The notes under the pieces are model-generated. The model ran no database searches, was not told where the DNA came from, and was given only the letters and a program-made list of their open reading frames with translations. From a virus: a stretch of 30,120 bases of DNA. A program made the position numbers and the translations under genes. Below are positions 8,084 through 14,568 of the stretch, piece after piece. Location of the stretch: positions 1-30,120 of IMG/VR virus record IMGVR_UViG_3300042523_000876. One strand, 5' to 3'. How positions within the stretch are numbered: position 1 is the stretch's first letter; the number at the start of each line of letters is the position of its first letter.

Positions 8084-8434
8084 TTAGCTGGTAATGTTTT
8101 CGTAGTCCACAGCGCTAAGGCTGATACGCATAAAACCCTTAGCCTCCCCCCGTTCCTCTACGCTAACAATGTGTCCGGCTGTAAAGGCAATACCGTTACC
8201 CGTAAAACTAAGGGTGTCAGTGGGGTTAGCAGTGTAGCTAGTAGGCACTAGACCCTCAAGGGTGAGGTTAACGCGCAGGTCAGAGTAGCGGACTCCAATA
8301 ACCTCGCCCTGCTGGTTCAGGATCTCATCAGCATTAGCATAGGTCTTAGTCACCGTATAGCTGGTGACGGTAAGCCCGGTGACTGTGCCTGCAATACCCC
8401 AAATGTGGGCAGTGCCTTTGGTTACGGAAGCCAT
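8084..8434 (-). CDS. Major tail tube protein candidate
   Basis: 116 residues, almost entirely alternating beta strands (for example TVTGLTVTSYTVTKTYANAD and SDLRVNLTLEG), with an EILNQQGEVIG loop, consistent with the small tube-fold proteins of siphovirus tails. It sits after the tail terminator candidate and before the assembly chaperone, the usual place for the tube gene. The leader is 36 bases long and carries copy C of the junction motif. Length is short for a tube subunit but within range for the minimal fold. Confidence 0.65.
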   Translation of the reverse strand: MASVTKGTAHIWGIAGTVTGLTVTSYTVTKTYANADEILNQQGEVIGVRYSDLRVNLTLEGLVPTSYTANPTDTLSFTGNGIAFTAGHIVSVEERGEAKGFMRISLSAVDYENITS

Positions 8435-8452
8435 AGAAGTATTAGGTTAGAT

Positions 8453-8475
8453 TTAACTATGCAGCTCAGGTCAAA
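8453..8475 (-). promoter_or_regulatory. Repeated gene-junction motif, copy C
   Basis: The minus strand reads TTTGACCTGAGCTGCATAGT. Its TGA also forms the stop codon of the upstream tail terminator gene (8471-8473). The tube gene ATG is about 19 bases beyond the motif. Confidence 0.55.
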
Positions 8476-8905
8476 CGGGGGGCAGGACGATTAAGCAGTC
8501 ATAGGTCAGGCTGGTCATAAAAGCGCGCTCTGCGGTTTCCTCATTTAGCCCGGTCATAGTATTATCATAGCAGCTGGCATCACCTATGGAGTTAAAGCTA
8601 GCCTTTACCTGAGCTACATCGTCCAGCGTCCCCATAGCTTCCTGCACAGCGTCCCGGTGATTAGTCTGGGTCTGATCGTCTATCTGAGTAAAGACCCCCA
8701 CCTTAACCCGGCAGACGTAGTTACCCAGACCCTGCGGAAGCTCAGGGGGGAAGCTGGCAGACTCACAGCTAACAATAATGCTGGGCAAGGTGAGCTTGGC
8801 AGAGTCACAGCCCTTAAAGACCGTATAGGCGCTAAGGCTGGTATTGGCAGAAAGCACGGCAGTTAGCGCGTCTTCCACAATGTTAAGAGGGGATTTAGAA
8901 GCCAT
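8471..8905 (-). CDS. Tail terminator / completion protein candidate (lambda U position)
   Basis: 144 residues with an N-terminal helix (LNIVEDALTAVLSAN), a short LPSIIVSCES strand, then CRVKVGVFTQ, a helix (HRDAVQEAMGTLDD), and a C-terminal strand TSLTYDCLIVLPPV. This alpha/beta arrangement is that of small tail terminator proteins. The gene lies just before the tube gene. It begins with ATG in the context TAACCTATG. Confidence 0.6.
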   Translation of the reverse strand: MASKSPLNIVEDALTAVLSANTSLSAYTVFKGCDSAKLTLPSIIVSCESASFPPELPQGLGNYVCRVKVGVFTQIDDQTQTNHRDAVQEAMGTLDDVAQVKASFNSIGDASCYDNTMTGLNEETAERAFMTSLTYDCLIVLPPV

Positions 8906-8908
8906 AGG

Positions 8909-9874
8909 TTAGGTAGGTGTTTGACCAGCGTTAAACTTTTTAAGGGCAGCGCGCATCAAATGATTAAGGCGCTTCTGGGACTTACCGCGCCTAGCCATAA
9001 GGACATAGTTTTTAGTCCCGGCTGCGTAGCCCCTTCCAAAGATGTTACCAACAAGGTTGCGGACTACTAGGGTCTGCTCCCCGGTAGCTGGGTTTTGCCC
9101 GGTCATTTCAACCTGACCGTTAGTAGTCTTGTGCCTGCTGATCCATTCAGGGACTCTACGCAGTCCAAACTGTTTAGGGACTCCATTGACTACAGGCACG
9201 GGCAGCTTGCTGATACAGTCCAGCCAGCCAGCCTTAAGCCAGCCTACGCGCTGCTGCCGTTTCTTAATGTAGGCTTTAAGGTCAGACTCAGAAGCAAAGG
9301 TATAGCCAGCCTCACCCTTAACCTTACCGTCTTTACCAATAGCCCCGTTTTTGCGTATACGCCCCTTATAGAGCTTACGCAGCCTATTGTGCCGCGCTTC
9401 CAGCTGAGCAGCGTTAACGGTCTGGTAGTCCCGGCTGCCGTTCCATTTCCTCAGCAGGGACTTAGCCCGTTCAAAGGCGCGGTCACCGTTAGTGTCTGCC
9501 CAGATCTTCTGAATAATGCCGGAGCTGCTGGGCGGTTTGCCCTGCCGCCACTTATCAAACTTAGCCCTATCCTGCCGCTTAGAGTTAACGGCAGCAGCCA
9601 GCTGCTTACTGTCTAGCTGGACAATGCTGAGAATGTCTAGGGCTACGGCAAAGTTACCCCAAGTCTGGGCAATCTTCTTATCACCCTTACCGCCTGCTGC
9701 CCCGTCTAGGGGTGGGCTGTAGTTAAGGGCTTCCCGGCAGGTCAGGGCTGCTTCCTCTTTTCCTAGGTCAGCCATCAGCTGCTTTTTGTATTCCTGAAAA
9801 TTAGACATACGCGCCCCTAGTGCTTCAGCTGTGCGCCTGTTCACTTGGACGGTTATACCTGAGCTGCCAAACAT
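8909..9874 (-). CDS. Head-tail junction or minor tail protein, 321 aa, basic
   Basis: 321 residues, strongly basic, with Lys/Arg clusters through the middle (residues 145-205) and a helical, basic C-terminus (RRGKSQKRLNHLMRAALKK). The ATG overlaps the previous stop as TGATG. By order it occupies the place of lambda Z or HK97 gp10-type neck proteins, but it is about twice their length. I see no enzymatic motif. The extra length, mostly a basic insertion, is unexplained. Confidence 0.6.
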   Translation of the reverse strand: MFGSSGITVQVNRRTAEALGARMSNFQEYKKQLMADLGKEEAALTCREALNYSPPLDGAAGGKGDKKIAQTWGNFAVALDILSIVQLDSKQLAAAVNSKRQDRAKFDKWRQGKPPSSSGIIQKIWADTNGDRAFERAKSLLRKWNGSRDYQTVNAAQLEARHNRLRKLYKGRIRKNGAIGKDGKVKGEAGYTFASESDLKAYIKKRQQRVGWLKAGWLDCISKLPVPVVNGVPKQFGLRRVPEWISRHKTTNGQVEMTGQNPATGEQTLVVRNLVGNIFGRGYAAGTKNYVLMARRGKSQKRLNHLMRAALKKFNAGQTPT

Positions 9875-10203
9875 CAGCGCTGGTCAGCGTCCTGCACCTG
9901 CAGGGTAAGGTAGGGGTCACCCGGGTTATAGCTAATGCTGCTCACCCGGTAAGTCCTGCCGTTATAGGTCAGGGTCTTTCCGATCTGGTAATGAGAGCTA
10001 GCCGCCAGCAGCGCGGTAGTAGCTGGCAGGCTAACGCTAATGCTGACCTGCTCCATAATGCCCCCCGCCTGCAGCTGCTCCTGAAGTGAAGCCTGCCCCA
10101 CGGCAGCGTTATAGCTTACCCCATTAATCACAACGGTCTGCCCAATTTCCGCGCAGTTAAGCACAGCGTCAGCCAGCATCATAGCAGCTAGGTTAGCGTC
10201 CAT
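9874..10203 (-). CDS. Head-tail joining protein candidate (lambda FII position)
   Basis: 109 residues from the ATG at 10201-10203; a TTG 21 bases upstream is in frame but less likely. N-terminal helix DANLAAMMLADAVLN, then a VVINGVSYNAAVG strand pair, then a C-terminal sheet with YQIGKTLTYNGRTYRVSSIS and PYLTLQVQDAD, as in small beta-barrel neck proteins. It is the first gene after the terminator that follows the capsid gene, and it overlaps the next gene as TGATG. Confidence 0.6.
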   Translation of the reverse strand: MDANLAAMMLADAVLNCAEIGQTVVINGVSYNAAVGQASLQEQLQAGGIMEQVSISVSLPATTALLAASSHYQIGKTLTYNGRTYRVSSISYNPGDPYLTLQVQDADQR

Positions 10204-10345
10204 TACTAATGCAGCCCCAGACAAACCCGGGCTGACCGGGCGGCTGGCAGCTCAGCCTTGCCCCCTGCCTTAGCCCTAGGCTGGCTTTGAGGGGTCAGGG
10301 GGTATCAGGGTAGCCCCCAGCCCATACCCCCACCTAGGAACGGCA
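10204..10345 (-). other. Leader region before the neck genes, no gene seen
   Basis: About 140 bases between the capsid terminator and the neck gene, rich in C and G runs (several CCCCC/GGGGG blocks and CCTAGG). I see no open frame worth calling and no clear promoter, though expression of the neck and tail genes after the terminator requires read-through or a promoter here. Confidence 0.4.
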
Positions 10346-10386
10346 GCAAACAAAAGCCCCCGCCTAGGGGTCACCTAGACAGGGGC
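10346..10386 (-). terminator. Intrinsic terminator downstream of the capsid gene
   Basis: The minus-strand RNA reads GCCCC, TGT, CTAGG, a TGACC loop, CCTAG, GCG, GGGGC, then TTTTGTTTG. Two stacked helices (outer GCCCC/GGGGC at 10382-10386 and 10356-10360; inner CTAGG/CCTAG) are followed by a U-rich tail, the classic intrinsic terminator. It sits about 28 bases after the capsid stop, between head and neck genes, and would lower transcription of tail genes relative to capsid. Confidence 0.75.
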
Positions 10387-10395
10387 GTAAGCTTG

Positions 10396-10413
10396 GCTTA
10401 GATCAGGCTAAGC
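10396..10413 (-). other. Hairpin immediately after the capsid stop codon
   Basis: GCTTAG-CCTGAT-CTAAGC begins on the base following the capsid TGA. It lacks a U tract, so it may protect the capsid mRNA 3' end or assist the terminator just downstream. Confidence 0.5.
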
Positions 10414-11292
10414 TCAGGCGGTCTTAATCCGCTTCAAGCTTGTCGTGCGCGCCGGGCTGACCCCGAAACGAACACTCGCGGTAAAGCGCACGATACCGTC
10501 AGTGCCTTGCGAGCGCAGCACCTGAACAGACAGACCAGACTGATCAACAGCCTGCGCAACGTCACCGGGGAACATAGACGCATTAGGCAGCGCGGAGGCA
10601 ATCGCCAGCGCATCAGCGCCACAAGCCCAGCCAGCCAAGTTTTCCGAATTGGTCGGAAGGTCGCTGAACTCAAAGACATTGAAGCCAGCAACCTGACCAA
10701 TTTGACCGGAGCTGATAAGGGAAGACTGACCAGCGCCATTGAACGGGGCGGTAAGCGTAGCGTCCTTACGGAGAGCGCCAGCGTAAGCACCGTTAAGGAT
10801 AAGCGCGCGGGGGTCAGCAGCCTTAGCGTCATTAAGGTCAGTGTTCAGATCCACAACCTGACCGTAGTTGAAGTTAGCAGCGGTAATGACTTCGTTAGCG
10901 CTGAAGTTAGCGTTAACAACGGCAGCACCGATCAGACCGTGAACGGTCTTAGTAAGCTGGTTAATGGCTTCCGGGACGAAAGCGTTAGCCAGATACTGCT
11001 CACCGTATTCCCCGATTTCATCAGGGCTAAAGTCCTTAGTGCTGTGGTAGTGGCGGAGCGTCACCGTGGCAGCCGTCAGAGTGCTGGTGTCGGCTTCGTG
11101 GTAACCGCCATTAGTCTTAGAAAACTCTTTAGCAGAGCCACCAGAGACAAGGGAAACGGTAACCAGCTTGCCCGTGGAGGCAGGCACAAGGTTAGTGGAG
11201 AAAGCGCTGAGGACAGCCAAGCGCCCCTTAAGACCCGCAAGGATCACTTCGGAGAGCGCAGCCGGAGCAGCGACAAGGGAATTAGTAGCCAT
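10414..11292 (-). CDS. Major capsid protein (HK97/P22-type fold inferred)
   Basis: 292 residues. The N-terminus (SEVILAGLKGRLAVLSAFS) is a helix followed by a long beta segment, then TVTLRHYHSTKDFSPDEIGEY and a helix-rich spine (residues 105-130), then RALILNGAYAGALRK and a QIGQVAGFNVFEFSDLP strand, as in P22-like coat proteins. The ATG is in a CTACTATG context without a Shine-Dalgarno. It follows protease and scaffold genes, as in lambda, and is followed by a hairpin and an intrinsic terminator, in line with very high expression. Confidence 0.85.
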   Translation of the reverse strand: MATNSLVAAPAALSEVILAGLKGRLAVLSAFSTNLVPASTGKLVTVSLVSGGSAKEFSKTNGGYHEADTSTLTAATVTLRHYHSTKDFSPDEIGEYGEQYLANAFVPEAINQLTKTVHGLIGAAVVNANFSANEVITAANFNYGQVVDLNTDLNDAKAADPRALILNGAYAGALRKDATLTAPFNGAGQSSLISSGQIGQVAGFNVFEFSDLPTNSENLAGWACGADALAIASALPNASMFPGDVAQAVDQSGLSVQVLRSQGTDGIVRFTASVRFGVSPARTTSLKRIKTA

Positions 11293-11329
11293 AGTAGTAT
11301 TGAGTTAGTTAGAGAAAGGTTAGGTAAAG

Positions 11330-11788
11330 TTACGAAAGGATAGCAGACTTATGAGCCTGAAAGAAAGCAGCGCGCTCAGGGCTGGGCTTCATAGCCAGAA
11401 ACTGCTTTTTGATTTCATCAGCAGACTTCTTTTCATCAGCAGCAGCCTTAGCTTCATCAGCCGGGGAGATAGCCGCAGCTTCAATCCCCACACTGCGGAC
11501 AATCTTAGCAGCTTCCTTAGTGGCGCTGATCTGGTTAGCCAGCGCGTCAGCAAGCTGCTTCTTAAGCTCAGTGGCTTCTGTCTCAGCAGCCAGAAGCTTA
11601 GCGCTAGCGTCAGCCAGCTGGGTCTTAACCTCAGCCAGCTGGGTATCAGCGGCAGAAAGGCTAGCCACCTTTTCAGCAGCCAGCTTCTCAAAGCTAGCCT
11701 GCATTTCCGAAAGCTCAGCCTTAGAAGCGGCAAGCTCCTGAACGGACGCAGCCAGCTTGTCTTCAGTGGTCATAATGTCTTTAGCCAT
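11330..11788 (-). CDS. Scaffold candidate (coiled coil)
   Basis: 152 residues. Residues 8-105 form an almost continuous Ala/Leu/Lys/Glu coiled coil with heptad-like spacing; the C-terminus (EIKKQFLAMKPSPERAAFFQ) looks like a short helical tail that may dock on capsid protein. It lies between the prohead protease and the major capsid gene, where lambda-like phages encode scaffold (Nu3), here as a separate gene and not nested in the protease. The protease would be expected to degrade it on maturation. Confidence 0.75.
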   Translation of the reverse strand: MAKDIMTTEDKLAASVQELAASKAELSEMQASFEKLAAEKVASLSAADTQLAEVKTQLADASAKLLAAETEATELKKQLADALANQISATKEAAKIVRSVGIEAAAISPADEAKAAADEKKSADEIKKQFLAMKPSPERAAFFQAHKSAILS

Positions 11789-11810
11789 TTGTTATGCAGC
11801 TTAGGTCAAA
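11779..11810 (-). repeat. 32-bp direct repeat with junction motif, copy A
   Basis: Identical over 32 bases to 14449-14480. It covers the motif TTTGACCTAAGCTGCATAAC, the AAATG start and the first codons (Met-Ala-Lys) of the scaffold candidate. Copy B does the same for the gpW-like gene. Confidence 0.85.
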
Positions 11811-11830
11811 TAGAGTCTAAACAGGCGCGC

Positions 11831-12679
11831 TCAGGACTCAGCCCGGTTAGTGCCTTTCTTAAGGCTGTTAGCCTGCGCCTTACCCCCCACAGCTTCAGCC
11901 CCTTCCAGCTGGATAAGCAGCGCCTTAATGCTGGGGCTAATGCCCGTAGCCAGACCCTTAGCGGCAGCTTCCCGCCCGGTAAGGCTAATGCCCGTCAGGT
12001 CAGACTCCTTAACCAGCTTGCGCTTCTGCATAACGTCAGCCTTAAAGCGCGCGGCTGTAGCCATAACGGAAGCCTGCAGGTGATTGTGCTGCGCTTCAGT
12101 GATAGGCGCGCCCGGGACTCCAATACCCTTAAGCTCATCAGATCGGTAGACGGTAACGGTCAAACCGTTAGCCTTAGCCTTTTCAGAGCTGTCCACTGAA
12201 ACACCGAAAACGCCCACACTTCCAATACTCCCAGACCCGGGGACAACTACCCGGTCAGCAGCAGAAGCCAGCCAATAGGCAGCGCTATTAATGTTAGACC
12301 CGTAGGCTACGGTTTCAACAGGCAGGCTGCGGATCTGGTCTGCCAATTCCTCCACACCGTCCACCGTCCCCCCGTCACTTTCAATGTGGAAGACAATACG
12401 CGCAGGCTTGCTGGCAAGGGCAGCGTCTATCTGGTCACTAATGGTTTCTACGTCAGCAGCTCCAATAGCCTCAAGGGGACTAAGCCCCTTGCCGATCATA
12501 CCCATAATAGGAATGACCACAGTAGACCCCACCGTATAGGGCTTAGGCTTCTCCCCGAAAATCTGGGTAATGAGATCAGTAAGCCCAGCCTTTTGCTTAA
12601 GGTCAATGTGCTGCTGAGCTAGCTGGTAATCCACCAGAAAGGGCTTTGCCCCGTTAATGGCTTTGAGTAAGTTACGCAT
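11831..12679 (-). CDS. Prohead protease, S49/SppA-like (lambda C type)
   Basis: 282 residues from the ATG at 12677-12679 (context TATCCTATG); an upstream in-frame start would overlap the portal gene and lacks family similarity. Features of S49 peptidases are visible: a VVIPIMGMIGKG strand near residue 57, an ARIVFHIESDGGTVDGVEE segment (residues 99-117), a catalytic-serine segment SNINSAAYWLAS (near 132-143) and ADRVVVPGSGSIGSVGV after it. It would cut scaffold and portal or capsid ends during head maturation. Gene order portal-protease-scaffold-capsid is that of lambda B-C-Nu3-E. Confidence 0.88.
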   Translation of the reverse strand: MRNLLKAINGAKPFLVDYQLAQQHIDLKQKAGLTDLITQIFGEKPKPYTVGSTVVIPIMGMIGKGLSPLEAIGAADVETISDQIDAALASKPARIVFHIESDGGTVDGVEELADQIRSLPVETVAYGSNINSAAYWLASAADRVVVPGSGSIGSVGVFGVSVDSSEKAKANGLTVTVYRSDELKGIGVPGAPITEAQHNHLQASVMATAARFKADVMQKRKLVKESDLTGISLTGREAAAKGLATGISPSIKALLIQLEGAEAVGGKAQANSLKKGTNRAES

Positions 12680-12704
12680 AGGATAAACAGTTTTTTGGTT
12701 TATG

Positions 12705-14195
12705 TTATTCAGTGTCAGGCTGGTTAGCAGGCTGCTGGGTTTCCATACCCTGCATAGCAACCTCAGCAGCGGTAGGCTTACCCTGACCGTCCTGCAGCCA
12801 ATTAAACCCGGGCTTATAAAGCATCCAAACGGGGATGCCCTCAGCCTTAGCCAGATCTACAATAAAGCGGAAGTCCTTAGCGCGCTTGCTCATTTCAGTC
12901 CTAAGATCCAGACCGCGCTGAGCGTAAAGCTCAGACATAGAGAGCAGACCCAGCTCTAGGTCAGCCCGGTCATTAGCCGCTTCCCGTCCAGCGTCTACGG
13001 TGATGCGCTTAGGGGTAGTCCAGCTGACAGCGGTAAAGTCACCGTCAGGCAGCTCCCCGTTGTCAATGGCTGTGCCAATAACGAAAGCCCAGACGGGCAA
13101 GCAAAGCTTCTCTATCAGAATAGCCTGATCCCGGCTAAAGCTGCGGTCAGCTTTGCTGGCAATCAGCCTCAGTCCTGCACCCCCCGCAGACCCGGGCGCG
13201 CTGGTAAACTCATAGGGCAATCCAGACCCGCGCGCTATGTCGCGCTGCACAGCCTCTAGGAAACCCGTAAAGGTAGGGCTGGGACGGTTAGAGGCTAGGC
13301 TGGTCAGGCTCTCGCCCGGTTCAAGCGCCAGCAGCTTACCGCCCATACGGGACGCAGTGGTTTCTAGGCTACCAGATCCAGCGCCCTGCAGCTCAGTCTT
13401 AAGGTTAGTGGGGATGAAACCGCCTGCCTTATTCAGCACCCGGGTTACGTCAGCGTCATTCCTGACAGCCAACATTTCCAGCTTTAGCAGCTCATCCTCT
13501 GATTGAATGTCCCCCCAGCTATGCTGCAGCAGGGGCAAGCCCCGGCTACCGCTGCAATAGTCCTGCTCTAGAATGTGGCAGACAGAGTTAGCCGGGACGG
13601 GCTTGCTGCTATTGTCACCCTGAATGACGTTAACGGAAACTACCCGCCCCTGACGGTCAAAGCTGATACCGTCCAGCATACCGCTAGGCACAGGCGCGTT
13701 AACCGGGTTACCTACCCGGTGGCTTTCCACCATTTGCACCTTAGGCTTACCGTCTTCCAAAACCTTCAAAACGAAAAAGTCCCCGTCCCGCTTCCAGCCC
13801 CGTTCACAAATCCGCAGCACTTCTGTAAAGCTGAAGCGCCCGGTAGAGTCGCAGGTGCGCGCCCAAGCCATAAAGTAAGCTTCATACTGCGCGGCTACAT
13901 CAGTGCGCGCTTCGTGGCTCTGGGGGGTAAACCCGTCCCCGCAGACATAGGTAACGTAGTCGTTAAGGATCTGCCGGACTAGTCCGCAGTTACGCTCCCC
14001 GTGGCGCAGCCGCTTAATCATTTCCACCCGGTCAGTGGGGGTGTAGTCTACGCTAAAGTCAGCGGCTGTCCCGTAGATCCGCGCGCGGTTAGAGCTAAAG
14101 CCTACGCTCTGGAATTGAGCAGACCCAGCTAGCTGCCGCTTCTTATTCCCGGTAGCTTTGATTTCACCAGCCTTAGGGGTTTTGTCTTTAGCCAT
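12705..14195 (-). CDS. Portal protein, lambda family
   Basis: 496 residues. Features of the lambda-type portal family: an N-terminal YTPTDRVEMIKRLRHGERNC segment near residue 50, a CERGWKRDGDFFVLKV stretch near 128-143, VESHRVGNP, a SRGLPLLQH motif near 213, and a RGSGLPYEFTS segment near 318. The C-terminus is flexible (Gln/Pro-rich). The twelve-subunit portal forms the DNA entry vertex and binds terminase. The ATG lies 5 bases from the stop of the gpW-like gene. Confidence 0.92.
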   Translation of the reverse strand: MAKDKTPKAGEIKATGNKKRQLAGSAQFQSVGFSSNRARIYGTAADFSVDYTPTDRVEMIKRLRHGERNCGLVRQILNDYVTYVCGDGFTPQSHEARTDVAAQYEAYFMAWARTCDSTGRFSFTEVLRICERGWKRDGDFFVLKVLEDGKPKVQMVESHRVGNPVNAPVPSGMLDGISFDRQGRVVSVNVIQGDNSSKPVPANSVCHILEQDYCSGSRGLPLLQHSWGDIQSEDELLKLEMLAVRNDADVTRVLNKAGGFIPTNLKTELQGAGSGSLETTASRMGGKLLALEPGESLTSLASNRPSPTFTGFLEAVQRDIARGSGLPYEFTSAPGSAGGAGLRLIASKADRSFSRDQAILIEKLCLPVWAFVIGTAIDNGELPDGDFTAVSWTTPKRITVDAGREAANDRADLELGLLSMSELYAQRGLDLRTEMSKRAKDFRFIVDLAKAEGIPVWMLYKPGFNWLQDGQGKPTAAEVAMQGMETQQPANQPDTE

Positions 14196-14200
14196 AAAGG

Positions 14201-14458
14201 TTAGTCAGCGTAGTTATCCCAATTAGTCCGAATAACCGTAGTGTCTTCAGTCATAGGATAAGCCTCAGGGTCTAGGATGTTAAGACTGTGATTAGCTTCC
14301 TGTAAACGCTCTAGGGCGGGGATAACCTGCTTACCTACGCTAGTGCCTGCAATACTGTAGCTAGTCACTGACGCGCCAGCGGTAACCTCAGCAAGCGCCT
14401 TAGTCCTGATAGCCAGCAGCTCAGGGATACTACACCCGTTGAAAATACCTTTAGCCAT
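14201..14458 (-). CDS. gpW-like head-tail joining protein
   Basis: 85 residues between terL and portal, exactly where lambda has W (68 residues). It has two helical parts (SIPELLAIRTKALAEVTAG and PALERLQEANHSLNIL) flanking a short polar loop with VTSYSIAGTSVGK, matching the small alpha-beta-alpha fold of gpW. It is a little longer than lambda gpW at its acidic C-terminus. gpW stabilises packaged heads and lets the tail attach. Confidence 0.75.
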   Translation of the reverse strand: MAKGIFNGCSIPELLAIRTKALAEVTAGASVTSYSIAGTSVGKQVIPALERLQEANHSLNILDPEAYPMTEDTTVIRTNWDNYAD

Positions 14459-14480
14459 TTGTTATGCAGCTTAGGTCAAA
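14449..14480 (-). repeat. 32-bp direct repeat with junction motif, copy B
   Basis: Identical over 32 bases to 11779-11810, covering the motif TTTGACCTAAGCTGCATAAC and the start of the gpW-like gene. It follows directly on the dyad-closed element at 14486-14561. Confidence 0.85.
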
Positions 14481-14485
14481 GGTGG

Positions 14486-14561
14486 GCGCAGCCTAGCCAT
14501 TACCCCACAACGGGAAACTGCGACCCCACAGCTTCCTTTAAGCATCATAACTAGGCTGCGC
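14486..14561 (-). ncRNA. Candidate structured RNA element between terL and the gpW-like gene
   Basis: A perfect 11-bp helix, GCGCAGCCTAG (14551-14561 as read on the minus strand) with CTAGGCTGCGC (14486-14496), encloses 54 bases. Inside is an 8-bp hairpin, GGAAGCTG and CAGTTTCC with the loop TGGGGTCG; one pair is G-U, which is a mismatch on the opposite strand, so the fold favours a minus-strand RNA. TGTGGGGT occurs twice in the interior. There is no U tract, so it is not a standard terminator. Leader, processing site or DNA site are all possible. Confidence 0.5.
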
Positions 14562-14568
14562 TTAAGAA

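Noticed and set aside
10507-12199. Long plus-strand open frames opposite capsid, scaffold and protease genes
   Set aside because: The minus-strand genes match known families in a lambda-like order; the plus-strand products are low-complexity shadows.
12680-12760. 27-residue extension of the prohead protease
   Set aside because: It overlaps the portal gene end; the ATG at 12677-12679 has the phage's usual start context.
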